From: JACDER01 sp963842575
Lineage (GTDB): Bacteria > Actinomycetota > Thermoleophilia > Gaiellales > Gaiellaceae
Assembly (NCBI GenBank): GCA_963842575.1
Contig: CAWJGS010000001.1
Location: 277,201 to 341,200 of the forward strand
Reading direction: 5' to 3'
DNA: 64,000 nt
Part shown: positions 46,056 through 56,130 of the stretch, piece after piece
Layout: each line of letters begins with the position of its first letter
Numbering within the stretch: the first letter of the stretch is position 1
Translations under genes and position numbers: made by a program
Notes under the pieces: generated by a model
What the model was told of the DNA's origin: nothing
Database searches by the model: none
What the model saw: the letters and a program-made list of their open reading frames with translations, nothing else

Positions 46056-47387
46056 GTGGACCTGCCGAGCACGCCGCCGTTCGCGATCCGGGCCCGCCTG
46101 CTGACCCCGCTCGAGGCGGGCAGCACCCTCCACGAGAGCGATGGCCTGGTCGCCGTCGACGCGGCCGGCCGGATCGAGTTCGCCGGCGCCGCGGACCACG
46201 TCGACGAGCGCCTGCGCGCCGCCGCCATCGACCTGCGGCCGTGGGTGCTGATGCCGGGCATGGTCGACCTGCACGCCCATCTGCCGCAGCTCCCGAACGC
46301 CGGCGTCGGGTTCGCCGTCGACCTGCTGACGTGGCTGGACCGGCTGACCTTCCCGACGGAGCGATCGTGGTCGGACGCAACGGTCGCGGAGCGCCTGGCG
46401 CCGGACATCTTCGAGGCGTTCGCCGCGGCCGGCACCACGACCGTGCTGGCCTACGGCACGGTCTACGCGGCGGCCATGGAGGCCGCCTTCCAAGCCGCCG
46501 AGGCGCACGGCATCCGGGCCATCCTGGGCAAGGTCATGATGGACCGCGGGACCTACGACCCGATCATCGAGCCGTCGACGATCCTCGAGCGGTCCCTCCA
46601 GGAATCGGCCGACCTGATCGCGCGCTGGCATGGCGCCGCCGACGGGCGGCTCGGCTACGCCGTCACGCCGCGGTTCGCAGTGTCCTGCTCGACCGACATG
46701 CTCCGCGAGTCCGCGACGCTCGCCCGGAGCACCGGCGCCTGGTGGCAGACCCACGTGTCCGAGGATCCCTTCGAGATCGAGGAGGTCCGCCGGCTGTTCC
46801 CGGACGCCCCCGACTACGTGGATGTGTACGACCGCGCCGGCGGGCTCGGCCCGAAGACCGTCCTGGCCCATGCCGTCCACCTCTCCGAGCGCGAGGAGGC
46901 CCGCCTCGTCGAGACCGGCACGCGGATCGCGCATTGTCCCGCCTCCAACCTGTTCCTCGGGGCGGGCGTCATGCCCCTGGCCCACCGGCTCGAGGCCGGG
47001 CTGACGGTCGGGCTCGGGTCGGACGTGTCGGGCGGCCCGGACGCCTCGATCTTCTCGGTCATGCGGGCCGGCGCCTACGCGCAGATGGCGCGGCGATCGC
47101 TGGCCGGCGACGAGGCCGACGCCCTGGGGCCGCTCGCCTGGCTCCGGCTGGGGACGCTCGACGGCGCGCGCGCCCTGGGCCTGGACGCGGACATCGGCTC
47201 GCTGGAGGCCGGCAAGGAAGCGGACCTCATCGCGATCGACCCGGCGTTCGTGGCCCCGCTGCCGGGCGTCGAGGACATCGACCCGGTCGGCCTGATGAGC
47301 CGGCTCATCTTCCGGGCGCATCCGGACATGGTCCGGGCGGCGTGGGTCCGCGGGCGCCGGCTGGACGGACCGGGTCGCCGCGGATGA
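46056..47387 (+). CDS. guaD: Guanine deaminase-like amidohydrolase
   Basis: 443 residues. Zinc amidohydrolase of the TRZ/ATZ-guanine deaminase branch: MPGMVDLHAHLPQLPNAGVG, GTTTVLAYGTVY, WWQTHVSEDPFEIEEV, TVLAHAVHLSEREEARLVE, IAHCPASNLFLGAGVMPLAH and LGSDVSGGPDASIFSVMR. The CPASN-FLG-G and GSDV-GG segments point to guanine deaminase (guanine to xanthine). The GTG start lies 6 nt after TAGCCT. It overlaps the next gene by ATGA and lies near a xanthine-dehydrogenase-type subunit. Confidence 0.8.
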   Translation: MDLPSTPPFAIRARLLTPLEAGSTLHESDGLVAVDAAGRIEFAGAADHVDERLRAAAIDLRPWVLMPGMVDLHAHLPQLPNAGVGFAVDLLTWLDRLTFPTERSWSDATVAERLAPDIFEAFAAAGTTTVLAYGTVYAAAMEAAFQAAEAHGIRAILGKVMMDRGTYDPIIEPSTILERSLQESADLIARWHGAADGRLGYAVTPRFAVSCSTDMLRESATLARSTGAWWQTHVSEDPFEIEEVRRLFPDAPDYVDVYDRAGGLGPKTVLAHAVHLSEREEARLVETGTRIAHCPASNLFLGAGVMPLAHRLEAGLTVGLGSDVSGGPDASIFSVMRAGAYAQMARRSLAGDEADALGPLAWLRLGTLDGARALGLDADIGSLEAGKEADLIAIDPAFVAPLPGVEDIDPVGLMSRLIFRAHPDMVRAAWVRGRRLDGPGRRG

Positions 47388-48986
47388 CCGACAGCGTCGA
47401 CCTGCTCATCACCGGCGGGACGATCGTCGACGGCACCGGCGCACCCGGCCGGCCCGGGTCGGTCGCCGTGGTCGACGGCCGGATCCGGGTCCTGGCGCCC
47501 GAGGACGCGGCCCCGGACCACGTGGGCCACGCGATCGACGCGACGGGCAAGGTCGTCGCGCCGGGCTTCATCGACCTGCACAGCCACGGCGGCCTGGCGA
47601 TCCTCGCGGACGGCCGCCACGAGCCCAAGGTCCGGCAGGGAGTGACGACCGAGCTCGTCGGCGTCGACGGCAACGGGTTCGCCCCGTTCACGAGCCGGGC
47701 CGAGCTCGAAGCGTTCGTCGAGCTCGACGCGGGGCTCGACGGCCGGCCCGACCTCGACTACGACTGGACGAGCGTCGGCAGCTACCTGGCCCGGTACGAC
47801 GGCACGGTCAGCCTCAACATCGCGACCCTCGTCGGCAACTCCCAGCTCCGGATCGCCGCCGTCGGGTGGGACGACGTCCCGGTCGATGGCCCCGCCCTGG
47901 ACCGGATGCGCGGCACGCTCCGCGACGCGATGGCCGAGGGCGCCTTCGGCATGTCATCCGGCCTCGACTACCCGCCGGGCAGCTTCGCCCCGACCGAGGA
48001 GCTGGCGGCACTGACCGCCGAGGCCGGGCGCCACGGCGGCTTCTACCACACCCACGTCCGCTACCCGCTCGGCGATCGCTACCTCGACCCGTTCCGCGAG
48101 GCGATCGAGATCGGCCGGCGGGCCGGCGCGCCCGCCCACATCACCCACTTCTACCACCGCGACACGCACCCGGGCGGCCCGGAGCCGATGCTGGCGCTGG
48201 TCGACGACGCCCGGGCGGACGGTCTGGACGTCACGTTCGACACGTACCCGTCCGAGTGGGCGTCGACCCGACTGCTCATCCAGCTGCCGCAGTGGATCCA
48301 GGCCGGCGGACCCGGGTCCGCTCAAGGCGCGTCTCGCCGATCGGGCCGCCCGTGACCGGGTCAGAGCCGAGTTCACGGCCCGTGGCGCGTCCTACGCGAG
48401 CGCCGCCGGCTGGGCGGACGTCCGGCTCGGGGCCTTCCGCCGCCCCGAGAACCTGCGCTGGGAGAGCCACAGCGTGGCGGACGTGATGACCGAGACCGGC
48501 CACGACGCGCTCGACGTCATCTGCGACCTGCTGCTCGCGGAGGACCTGGGCCTGAGCCAGGTGACCAGCGGTCCGTCCGCCGCGACCCTGCCGCTGTTCG
48601 TGGCCCACCCGGTCGGGATGGTCGGCACGGACAGCACGTTCTTCGGCGACAAGCCGGGGCCGCGGACGTACGGCTCGTTCCCCCGGATCCTGGGCCAGTT
48701 CGTCCGGGACGAGGCTCTCCTGAGCCTCGAGGAGGCGGTCCGCAAGATGACGTCCGCGGCGGCCGCACGACTCGGGCTGCGCGACCGCGGGGTCATCCGC
48801 GACGGCGCGGTCGCGGACCTGGTCGTCTTCGATCCGGCGACCGTCCGGTCGACCGCGACCTACGACGCGCCGCGAAGCTTCCCGATCGGCATCGAGCACG
48901 TGATCGTCGCCGGGACCCCGGTCGTCGCCGACGGCGTCCACACCGGAGCGTTGCCGGGCCGCGGTCTGCGGCACGGGACCGACTGA
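47384..48986 (+). CDS. D-aminoacylase/N-acyl-D-amino-acid deacylase-type amidohydrolase, one frameshift
   Basis: About 533 residues after repair. The start DLLITGGTIVDGTGAPGRPG, APGFIDLHSHGG (metal His pair), SGLDYPPGSFAPTEELAALT, GGFYHTHVRY and DVTFDTYPSEWASTRLLIQL are characteristic. A shift near 48,325 continues with ARLADRAARDRVRAEFTARG, MVGTDSTFFGDKPGPRTYGS (catalytic Asp) and RLGLRDRGVIRDGAVADLVV. The family cleaves N-acyl-D-amino acids or related cyclic amides; hydantoin-like substrates are also possible. Confidence 0.82.
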
Positions 48987-48992
48987 CCGGGA

Positions 48993-49761
48993 TCAGGCCG
49001 GGGAGGGCGAGCCCTCGAAGTCGTGGCCCGACGTCGGTCGTTGCTCGGCGAGATCGGCCGCGCGCCGTTCACCGCGGCGCAGCTCGGCGAACATCCGGTC
49101 CTGGGCCAGCGCGAAGGCGTCGGCCAGGCTGCCGTCGCGGCGGGGGCGCCGCCCAGCCCATGGCCAGGCGCATCGCGATCGCACCCGACTCGAGCCACAG
49201 CTCGCAGGCCGACCGGACCCGTTCCACGTAGTTCACGGCCTCGACCTCGCCGGTCTCGGTCAGCAGGATGCCGAAACGACCGGGCCCGAGCCGCGCGACA
49301 TGGTCGGAGCCACGGGCCTGGCGCGCGAGGACGCTCGCGAGGGCGGGCAGGATCCGGTCGCCGGCGGCCGGCCCGAGCACGCTCGTGAGCTTGTCGAGGC
49401 CCTCGACATCGATGAAGACCACCGTCGCCGGCCGGCCGTAGCGGTCGATCCGCGCCGCTTCGTCGATCAGGATCCGGTCCCACTCGGTCTGGCGCAGGAG
49501 CCCGGTCAGCGGATCCGTCCGGGGCGGCGTGGCCCGCGCATCGGCGGCCACGGTCCCGGCGGTCGCCGCCGGCCCGCGATCGACCGACGCCGCCGTCCCG
49601 TTCGCGCCGCTGACCGGCCGCCCGGCGGTCGCCACGGGGCGAGCGGTCGTCTCGTCGCGTTCGCGCCGGCGGCGCTGCACGGTCCGCCAGAGCGCCAGCA
49701 CGATGAGCAGGACGTTGGCCGTGATGAGGATCGCCAGGAGGATGATGATGCTGTCGGTCAT
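48993..49761 (-). CDS. Membrane-anchored degenerate GGDEF protein, one frameshift
   Basis: One N-terminal TM helix (SIIILLAILITANVLLIVLA), a basic stretch, a low-complexity linker, then a GGDEF domain: DPLTGLLRQTEWDRIL, VVFIDVEGLDKLTSVLGPAA and HVARLGPGRFGILLTE. The signature GG(D/E)EF is replaced by LGPGRF, so diguanylate cyclase activity is unlikely; a GTP/c-di-GMP sensing or structural role is possible. A shift near 49,145 separates the last ~50 residues (LADAFALAQDRMFAELRRGE). It lies between two catabolic gene blocks in reverse orientation. Confidence 0.72.
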
Positions 49762-49967
49762 CTCGCGGTTCGGGGGTCGATGACGTGACGCGAGCTGCGC
49801 CCCGGATGGCGAGCATGCCGCCCAGCCCGGGCACCGACAAGAGTCCGGGGGGTCCCCGGACCAGTTCGTGGTGCTGGAGGTCACCGGGCGATGCGGTCCG
49901 GTGGGGTCCGGTGCGAACATCGCCGACGCACCCGTCGGCGCCACGGCCGGTGATAGAGTCAGCCGCG

Positions 49968-52324
49968 ATGGAGGACGGCCCTTGCCCGACCTGACGAGCC
50001 GGACCGAGTCGCCCGACGCGGTCATCATCCAGCCCGGCACGATCGCGCCCGGTCGCGCCCGCGGCGCCGGCCCGCTGCGACGCGAGGGTCCGGCCAAGCT
50101 CACCGGTGCCGCGAAGTACACCGACGACCTGGTCTTCCCGGGCGCCTGGTTCGGCGCCACCATCCGCTCGACCGACGCGCACGCCCGGTTCGTGGCGCTC
50201 GACCTCGACCCCGCCTTCGACTGGTCGACGGTCGTCGTCGTGACCGCGGCGGACATCCCGGGCGACAACATCGTCAGCTCGATCAAGGAGGACCAGCCGA
50301 TCCTGGTCCCGGTCGGTGGCGAGATCAGCCACCACGCCGAGCCGCTGGCCCTCCTCGCGGCCCCCGATCGGGCCGTGCTCCGGGCGGCGCGGGCCGCCGT
50401 GCACCCCAGGACGGAGCCGCTGCCGGCGGTCTTCGATCCGCTCGAGTCGGACCACGCGTTCGCGGCCTACGAGCTGGCCAGCGGCGACCCGGATGCCGCG
50501 TTCGCGGCCGCCGACCTGATCCTCGAGGGCGAGTATCGCGTGGGCCACCAGGAGCAGCTGTACATCGAGAACAACGCGATGATCGCGGTGCCGTCGGCGA
50601 TGGCGGGCGTGACCGTCCACGGCTCGCTCCAGTGCCCGTACTACGTCCACTCGGCCCTCAAGCGCGGGCTCGCCATCGACGATCGCCAGGCGCGGGTGGT
50701 CCAGGCCGAGACCGGCGGCGGGTTCGGTGGCAAGGAGGAGTACCCGTCGATGATCGCGCTGCACGCGGCGCTCCTGGCCGGCAAGGCCGGCCGGCCGGTG
50801 CGGATGATCTACGACCGCCACGAGGACCTCGCCGCGACGACCAAGCGGCACCCGGCCATCGTCCGGCACCGGACCGGCGTGACCCGCGACGGCCGGCTGC
50901 TGGCGCAGGACATCGAGATCGTCATGGACGGCGGCGCGTACTGCACGCTCACCCCGGTCGTCCTGTCGCGCGGGGCGATCCACGCCGGCGGCCCGTACCG
51001 CTGCCCGAACGTGCGGATCCGCGCGCGGGCGACCCGGACCAACACGCCGCCCAACGGGGCGTTCCGCGGGTTCGGGGCGCCGCAGACCGAGTTCGCCGCC
51101 GAGACCCACCTCAACCGGATCGCGGAGGCCCTCGGGCTGAGCCCGCTCGAGATCCGGCGCCGGAACGTCTATCGACTCGGCGACACGACCCCGACCGGCC
51201 AGGTCCTGCGGACGAGCGTCGCCGGCGAGGAGGTCCTCGAGCGCGCCGCGGAGGCCGGCGAGTTCGAACGGCTGCGCTCCCGCCACGCGGTGGCACGCGC
51301 CCGGCGGGCGGGCTCCGGGACCGTTCCCGGTTCGCCGTTGCGGACCGGCCCGGACCGGCTGGCCTCGGGCGTCGGCCTGGCGCTCGCCTGGCACGGCGCC
51401 GGGTTCACCGGCTCGGGCGAGGTCAAGCTCGCGTCGGTGGCGTCGCTCGAGCTGACCGCCGACGGCCGCATCGACATCCTGGTCGCCTCGACCGAGATGG
51501 GCCAGGGGACGAAGACGATCTTCCCGCAGCTGGTCGCCGACGCCCTGGGCGTGCCGTTCGAGGCCGTCGAGATCGCGCCCCAGGACACCGCGTACGTCCC
51601 GGATTCCGGACCGACGGTCGCGTCCCGGACGGCGATGGTCGTCGGCGGCCTCCTCATCCAGGCGGCCGGCCGGTTGCGCGCACAGGTCGAGGCGGAGACG
51701 GGCGGCACGTTCGCCGCGACCTACCGGGACTACGCCCGCGCGAAGGGTGCGCTGCGGGTGGACCAGCGCTTCGAGCCGTATCCGGGCGTCGGCTTCGACG
51801 ATGCGACCTACCGCGGCGACGCCTACCCGGCGTTCGGCTGGGCGGCCTGCGTGGCGTCCGTCGAGGTCGATCTCGACACCGGCGAGGTCCACGTCCGCGA
51901 CGTGGTCGCCGTCGACGACATCGGGCGGGTCATCCATCCGGTCCTGGCCGAGGGCCAGGTCGAGGGCGGCACGCTCCAGGCCGTCGGCTACGACGATCGA
52001 GGAGATCAAGCTGCGCGACGGGCGCTACCTCAACGACCGCCTGGCGACCTACATCATCCCGACCGCCCTCGACGCTCCGCGGATCACGACGATCCTGGTC
52101 GAGGCCCCGTTCGACGGCGTCCCGCACGGCGCGAAAGGCGTGGGCGAGCTGCCGATGGACGTCGGCGCCCCGGCCGTCGTCGCGGCCATCGCGGATGCGA
52201 CCGGCGCCTGATCCACGACCTGCCGGCCAGCCCGGAACGGGTCCTCGCGGCACTGGCGGGCGTCCCGCGGTGGCGCCGCTGCCACCGGAGCGTCCGAACC
52301 GCACGCCCGGCCGCCGCGTCGTGA
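49968..52324 (+). CDS. Xanthine dehydrogenase-type molybdenum subunit, frameshifts at both ends
   Basis: Molybdopterin-binding large subunit of the XDH/CO-dehydrogenase family, about 785 residues. Motifs: GPAKLTGAAKYTDDLVFPGA, GEYRVGHQEQLYIENNAMIA, ETGGGFGGKEEYPSMIALHA, NGAFRGFGAPQTEFAAE and, at the end, GVPHGAKGVGELPMDVGAPA with the catalytic Glu. The Gln in HQEQLYIE resembles purine-type enzymes. Shifts near 51,995 and 52,213 interrupt it; the repaired end WIHDLPASPERVLAAL reaches TGA 52,322-52,324. The literal frame starts at TTG 49,982, but ATG 49,968 follows TAGAGT by 8 nt and joins it if one C is missing near 49,980. Confidence 0.82.
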
Positions 52325-52357
52325 GCACCTATCGCTTCACGGTCAACGGCGCCCGTC
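52321..52357 (+). CDS. First codons of an XDH-type 2Fe-2S subunit, cut at a sequence join
   Basis: GTG at 52,321 overlaps the molybdenum-subunit stop (GTGA). STYRFTVNGAR is the usual N-terminal strand of the small [2Fe-2S] subunit of xanthine dehydrogenases (CoxS/XdhC type). The cysteine motifs are absent because the sequence switches to a transporter gene near 52,357. Confidence 0.6.
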
Positions 52358-52362
52358 CGGTT
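52350..52362. other. Probable chimeric join 2 (Chloroflexota-like to Acidobacteriota-like)
   Basis: The 2Fe-2S gene loses everything after 12 codons, and the MFS gene lacks its first ~120 residues. Both truncations meet at 52,357 (+/- a few bases). Gene content to the right is acidobacterial in style. Confidence 0.7.
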
Positions 52363-53289
52363 CCTGTTCGGTGCGGCCGAAGCCGTGCATCCCACGTGCG
52401 CGCGAGCGTTTTACGCATGGCTGCCCGCCGGCGAGCGAGGGCTCGCGCAGGGCATCAATTTCTCTGGTTCGCGTCTTGGGGCCGCATTCGCGCTGCCGGC
52501 GGTCGCGTGGCTGGTGATGGCTGCCGGATGGCGGAGCGCCTTCCTCATGCTCGGGGCGTTCGGGGTCGTGTGGGCCGCCGCATGGTTTGCGTGGTTCCGA
52601 AACACGCCGGACGAGCACGGTAGCGTCTCGGAGGCCGAACGGCAGTTGATTCAACGGGGGCGCCCTGCTTCGACGGGTGCCGCGGCCGCGATCGGGCTTC
52701 GCGCGCTCGTCCGATCGGCGAACATGCGGCTTGCCATGGGCAGGACTTCGCGTCGAACTTCACGTTCTTCTTCTGTCTGACGTGGCTGTTCCCCTACCTG
52801 CAGCGCACGTATCGGCTCGAGGCACTGCAGACCGGACTGCTCGCCGCGCTGCCGCTCGTTGGGGGAGCGATTCAACTGGGTGGGTGGCGCGATCGTCGAT
52901 TCGCTGTATCTACGTGGCCGGTGGCGCGAGTCACGTCAGTACGCGGCGATTGCGGGGTTCGTGCTTCTGCCGCCGGTCTCCTGGCAAGCCTGCGCGTTTC
53001 AGACCCCGCTTCCTGCCGTTCTGTGCTGACCATTGCGTGCTGGGTCGGACATGACGCTTCCACCGTCGTGGGCGTTCTGCATCGACATCGGCCGCGCGAA
53101 CGCCGGGGCTGTATCGGGCACGATGAACATGGCCGGCAACATCGGCTCGTTCGTCACGAGCCTGGCATTTCCGTATCTGCTGGCCATGACGGGATCGACG
53201 ACGCTTTTCGTCGTCGGCGCAGGACGAACCTGATGGCCGCGTGGCTGTGGACCAGGGCCCGCCCCGATGTTCCGGTGGTCGCCAGTTAA
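52358..53289 (+). pseudogene. MFS transporter (hexuronate/phthalate-type), 5' truncated, several frameshifts
   Basis: The first visible part, RFLFGAAEAVHPTCARAFYA then WLPAGERGLAQGINFSGSRL, is the TM4 region of anion:cation symporters of the MFS. Later pieces in shifted frames are TFFFCLTWLFPYLQRTYRLE, GGAIVDSLYLRGRWRESRQY and AGAVSGTMNMAGNIGSFVTS, ending AAWLWTRARPDVPVVAS. Shifts lie near 52,735, 52,870, 52,950, 53,040 and 53,225. About 310 residues remain of a normal ~430. Sugar-acid uptake would suit the neighbouring glycosidase, but this is inferred. Confidence 0.7.
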
Positions 53290-53309
53290 TGACGAAGAGG
53301 AGACCCGCG

Positions 53310-55228
53310 ATGATGAATCACCGGACCGTTGCCCTCGGACCGTATGCGAGGCGGCTCGTCGCCGGGCTCGCGCTCGTGAACGCACAGAGGGCCGGCGGCG
53401 CCAATGAGATTACCGTGTCCGGAGAGCTTCGGCAATGGCACAAGGTGACGCTGACATTGGCCGAGTCCGCAGGCCGACGAGACGGCGAGTGCGCCGAACC
53501 CATTTCTGGACTATCGCCTGTCGCGGTCTTCACCCACGAATCCGGCACACCGTCGTACTCGGTTCCTGGATATTTCGCAGGTGACGGGAACGCCGCCAAC
53601 TCTTCGGCCACCTCGGGAAACAAATGGCGCGCGCACCTGGCGCCCGACAAAACGGGCCGGTGGAACTATCGGTACTCTGTTTGTCAGCGGAAAAGGCGTC
53701 GCGCCTCGGCAGGCGGGTCTGCCGGTCAGGCAGTCGCGCCGCTCCACGGCCGGACGGGCACGATTCAAATTGCCGCCAGCGACAAACGCGCACCGGACTT
53801 CCGCGCGCGTGGCCGGCTGCAGTATGCCGGGAAGCACTATCTGCAGTTTGCCGGCAGCGGTGGAGTACTTTGAAGCTCGGGACGGACTCGCCCGAGACGT
53901 TGCTGGCATATGCCGACTTCGACGGCACCGTGGCGCGGAAGGCGCAAGTGCCGCTGCACACCTACGCGCCGCATTCGGGCGACTGGAAGGCCGGCGACCC
54001 GACCTGGAAGGACGGCGAAGGGCAAAGGCACTGATCGGCGCGTTGAACTACCTGGCGTCGAGAGGCGTGCAACTCGATTTCGTTCCTGCCGTACAACGCG
54101 GGCGGCGACGGCGACAACGTCTGGCCGTTCGTCGAGCGCGACGACAAGTTCCACTACGACTGCTCGAAGCTCGATCAGTGGGGATCGTGTTCGACCACGC
54201 GCGGCCGCAAGGGCTTCTATCTCCACTTCAAACTTCAGGAGAACGAAATCGACGACGACCGTCGTGGCGACAAGTCGAACCGGTCGTCGTTCCGGAGTCG
54301 CTCGACGGCGGAAGCTCGGGCCGGAGCGAAGGCTGCTACTGCCGCGAGCTCATCGCCCGATTCGGTCATGCGCTCGCGCTGAACTGGAATATCGGGGAGG
54401 AGAACACGCAGACGGAGCGAGCAGCGCGGCGATGGCGATGAGTCCTGCACGACACCGATCCTTACCGGCACCACATCGTCATCCACACCTTCCCGAACGA
54501 ACAGGACGAAGGTGTATCCGCCGCTGCTGGGCGAGCAGTCGCCGCTGACCGGCGCGTCGCTGCAGAATGATGTGGAACAAGGCTCACCAGCGCACATTGC
54601 GAGTGGGTCACGGCCTCCGCGCAAGGCGAGGCAAACCGTGGGTCGTGGCCAACGACGAGCAAGGGCCGGCGGACTCGGTGTACCTCCCGATCCCGGCTAT
54701 CGCGGGTTCGCGGCAAGGAGGCCCAGGGCCGTGACGTTGGCTACACGATTCACGACATTCGCAAGAACGTGCTCTGGGGCAACCTCATGGCCGGAGGAGC
54801 GGGCGTGGACTACTACTTCGGCTACGGTCTCCCCGCAGAACGATCTCGTCGCGGAGAATTTCCGCAGCCGGGACAGGAGCTGGGAGTACTGCCGCATCGC
54901 GATCGACTTCTTCCGCACAGCCAAAGATTCCGTTCTGGGAGATGACGAACGCCGACGCGCTGGTCGGCAACGACAAACATGACAACAGCCGGTACCGTTT
55001 CGCGAAGGCCAATGATGTGTACCGGGTGTACCTGCCGTTGGGCGGTACCGCAAGCCTCGATCTGTCGAACGCGACAGGGCAGTTCGGCGTCAGCTGGTTC
55101 GACCCGCGGAATGGAGGGCCGTTGAAGAGGGCAGCATTTCAACGGTCAAGGGTGGCGCCAGTGCCGCGCTTGGCGAGCCGCCCGACAATTCCGCCGAGGA
55201 CTGGCTGGCGGTCGTGCGACGATTCTGA
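53310..55228 (+). pseudogene. DUF5060-type glycoside hydrolase-like protein, many frameshifts
   Basis: Pieces in all three frames assemble into one ~640-residue protein. A signal-like start is followed by a DUF5060 N-domain (VSGELRQWHKVTLTL; SGTPSYSVPGYFAGDGNAAN; RAHLAPDKTGRWNYR). A TIM-barrel-like part follows (LGTDSPETLLAYADFDGT; HTYAPHSGDWKAGDPTWKDG; VWPFVERDDKFHYDCSKLDQ; CRELIARFGHALALNWNIGE, the likely acid/base NIGEEN). The C-domain has FRSRDRSWEYCRIAIDFF and YRFAKANDVYRVYLPLGG. The WNIGEE motif suggests a retaining glycosidase of the DUF4038/apiosidase kind. At least eight indels. SD GAGGAG precedes ATG 53,310. Confidence 0.68.
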
Positions 55229-55254
55229 TGGGCGCTGGGCGATGGTCCACCAAG

Positions 55255-55317
55255 GGCGACGGGCAATGGTCGACCCGCCCATGGCCCATGGCCATACGAC
55301 CATAGACCATCGACCAT
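55255..55317. repeat. Intergenic GACCAT/CCATGG short repeats
   Basis: The gap between the glycosidase and TauE genes holds CCATGGCCCATGGCCAT and GACCATAGACCATCGACCAT (55,298-55,317), with further ATGGTC motifs on the left. Similar ATGG-rich strings occur at 61,957-62,033 in the same segment. No gene is present. Confidence 0.6.
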
Positions 55318-55344
55318 ACTGTCTGATAGCGTTGCTCCCTTCCG

Positions 55345-56112
55345 ATGCCAATTGACGGCGGTCTTGTCGCGACGGGGTTTCTCGTGGGCATGCTCGTCGG
55401 CCTCACCGGGATGGGAGGCGGCGCCATCATGACGCCGTTCCTGATTTCCGTGGTCGGCGTCGGGCCCGTCGTGGCGGTCGGCACCGATCTCGTCTACAGT
55501 GCGGCCACGAAGATCGTGGGCGCGTGACTGCACGCGCGCCAGCAGACGGTCGACTTCGGTCTGGCGAAACGGCTTGCGACGGGCAGTATTCCGGCGGGGT
55601 TGCTGGCGGTTGCGGCCATCAGGTTCCTGCCGGGCGCTGGCGTGGATGCCGACCTGGTAGTGCGGCGTGCGCTCGGCGGGGTGCTCGTGCTCGTGGCGAT
55701 CCTGATGCTGTGCCGGATCTTCATCGCCGGGGACCGCGTGCTATCCGAGCGCTGGCGCAGGCGGCTCGAAGGAAAGGGGACGGTCGCCGCCGGGGCAATC
55801 GTGGGCGCGCTCGTGGGGTTCACGTCGGTCGGCAGCGGAGCGCTGCTGGTCCCGTTCCTCGTCTGCGTGTTTCCGCTCAGCCCCGCACGCGTCGTCGGGA
55901 CCGATGTCTTTCATGCCGCGATTCTCGTGAGCGTCACGGGGCTCGCGCACGCGTACGGCGGGACCGTCGACTGGCTGCTTGCCGCGACGCTCCTTCTCGG
56001 ATCTATTCCCGGCGTCAGCGTCGGCACCTGGATCGCCCCGCGCGCGCCCGCTCGGATTCTTCGCGTGGGCCTTGCCAGCCTGCTGCTGATTACCGGCTTC
56101 AGCCTGATCTAG
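55345..56112 (+). CDS. TauE/SafE family membrane exporter with an in-frame TGA
   Basis: About 255 residues, seven to eight TM helices. The N-terminal LVGLTGMGGGAIMTPFLI and the repeated LVGFTSVGSGALLVPFLV are the two TauE/SafE half-motifs, each with a following VGTD segment (VAVGTDLVYSAATK; VVGTDVFHAAILVSVTGLAH). The family exports sulfite, sulfoacetate or other anions. Codon 61 is TGA (55,525-55,527) in the frame that continues unbroken to the end (IVGA-stop-LHARQQTVDFG). A Trp (TGG) is usual there, so this looks like one base change rather than an indel. Selenocysteine is unlikely. Confidence 0.8.
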
Positions 56113-56130
56113 ATCTCACGACCGCGCCGC

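Noticed and set aside
55525..55527. Selenocysteine at the TGA of the TauE/SafE gene
   Set aside because: No SECIS-like hairpin was evident after the codon, the family has no Sec members that I know of, and Trp is usual there.
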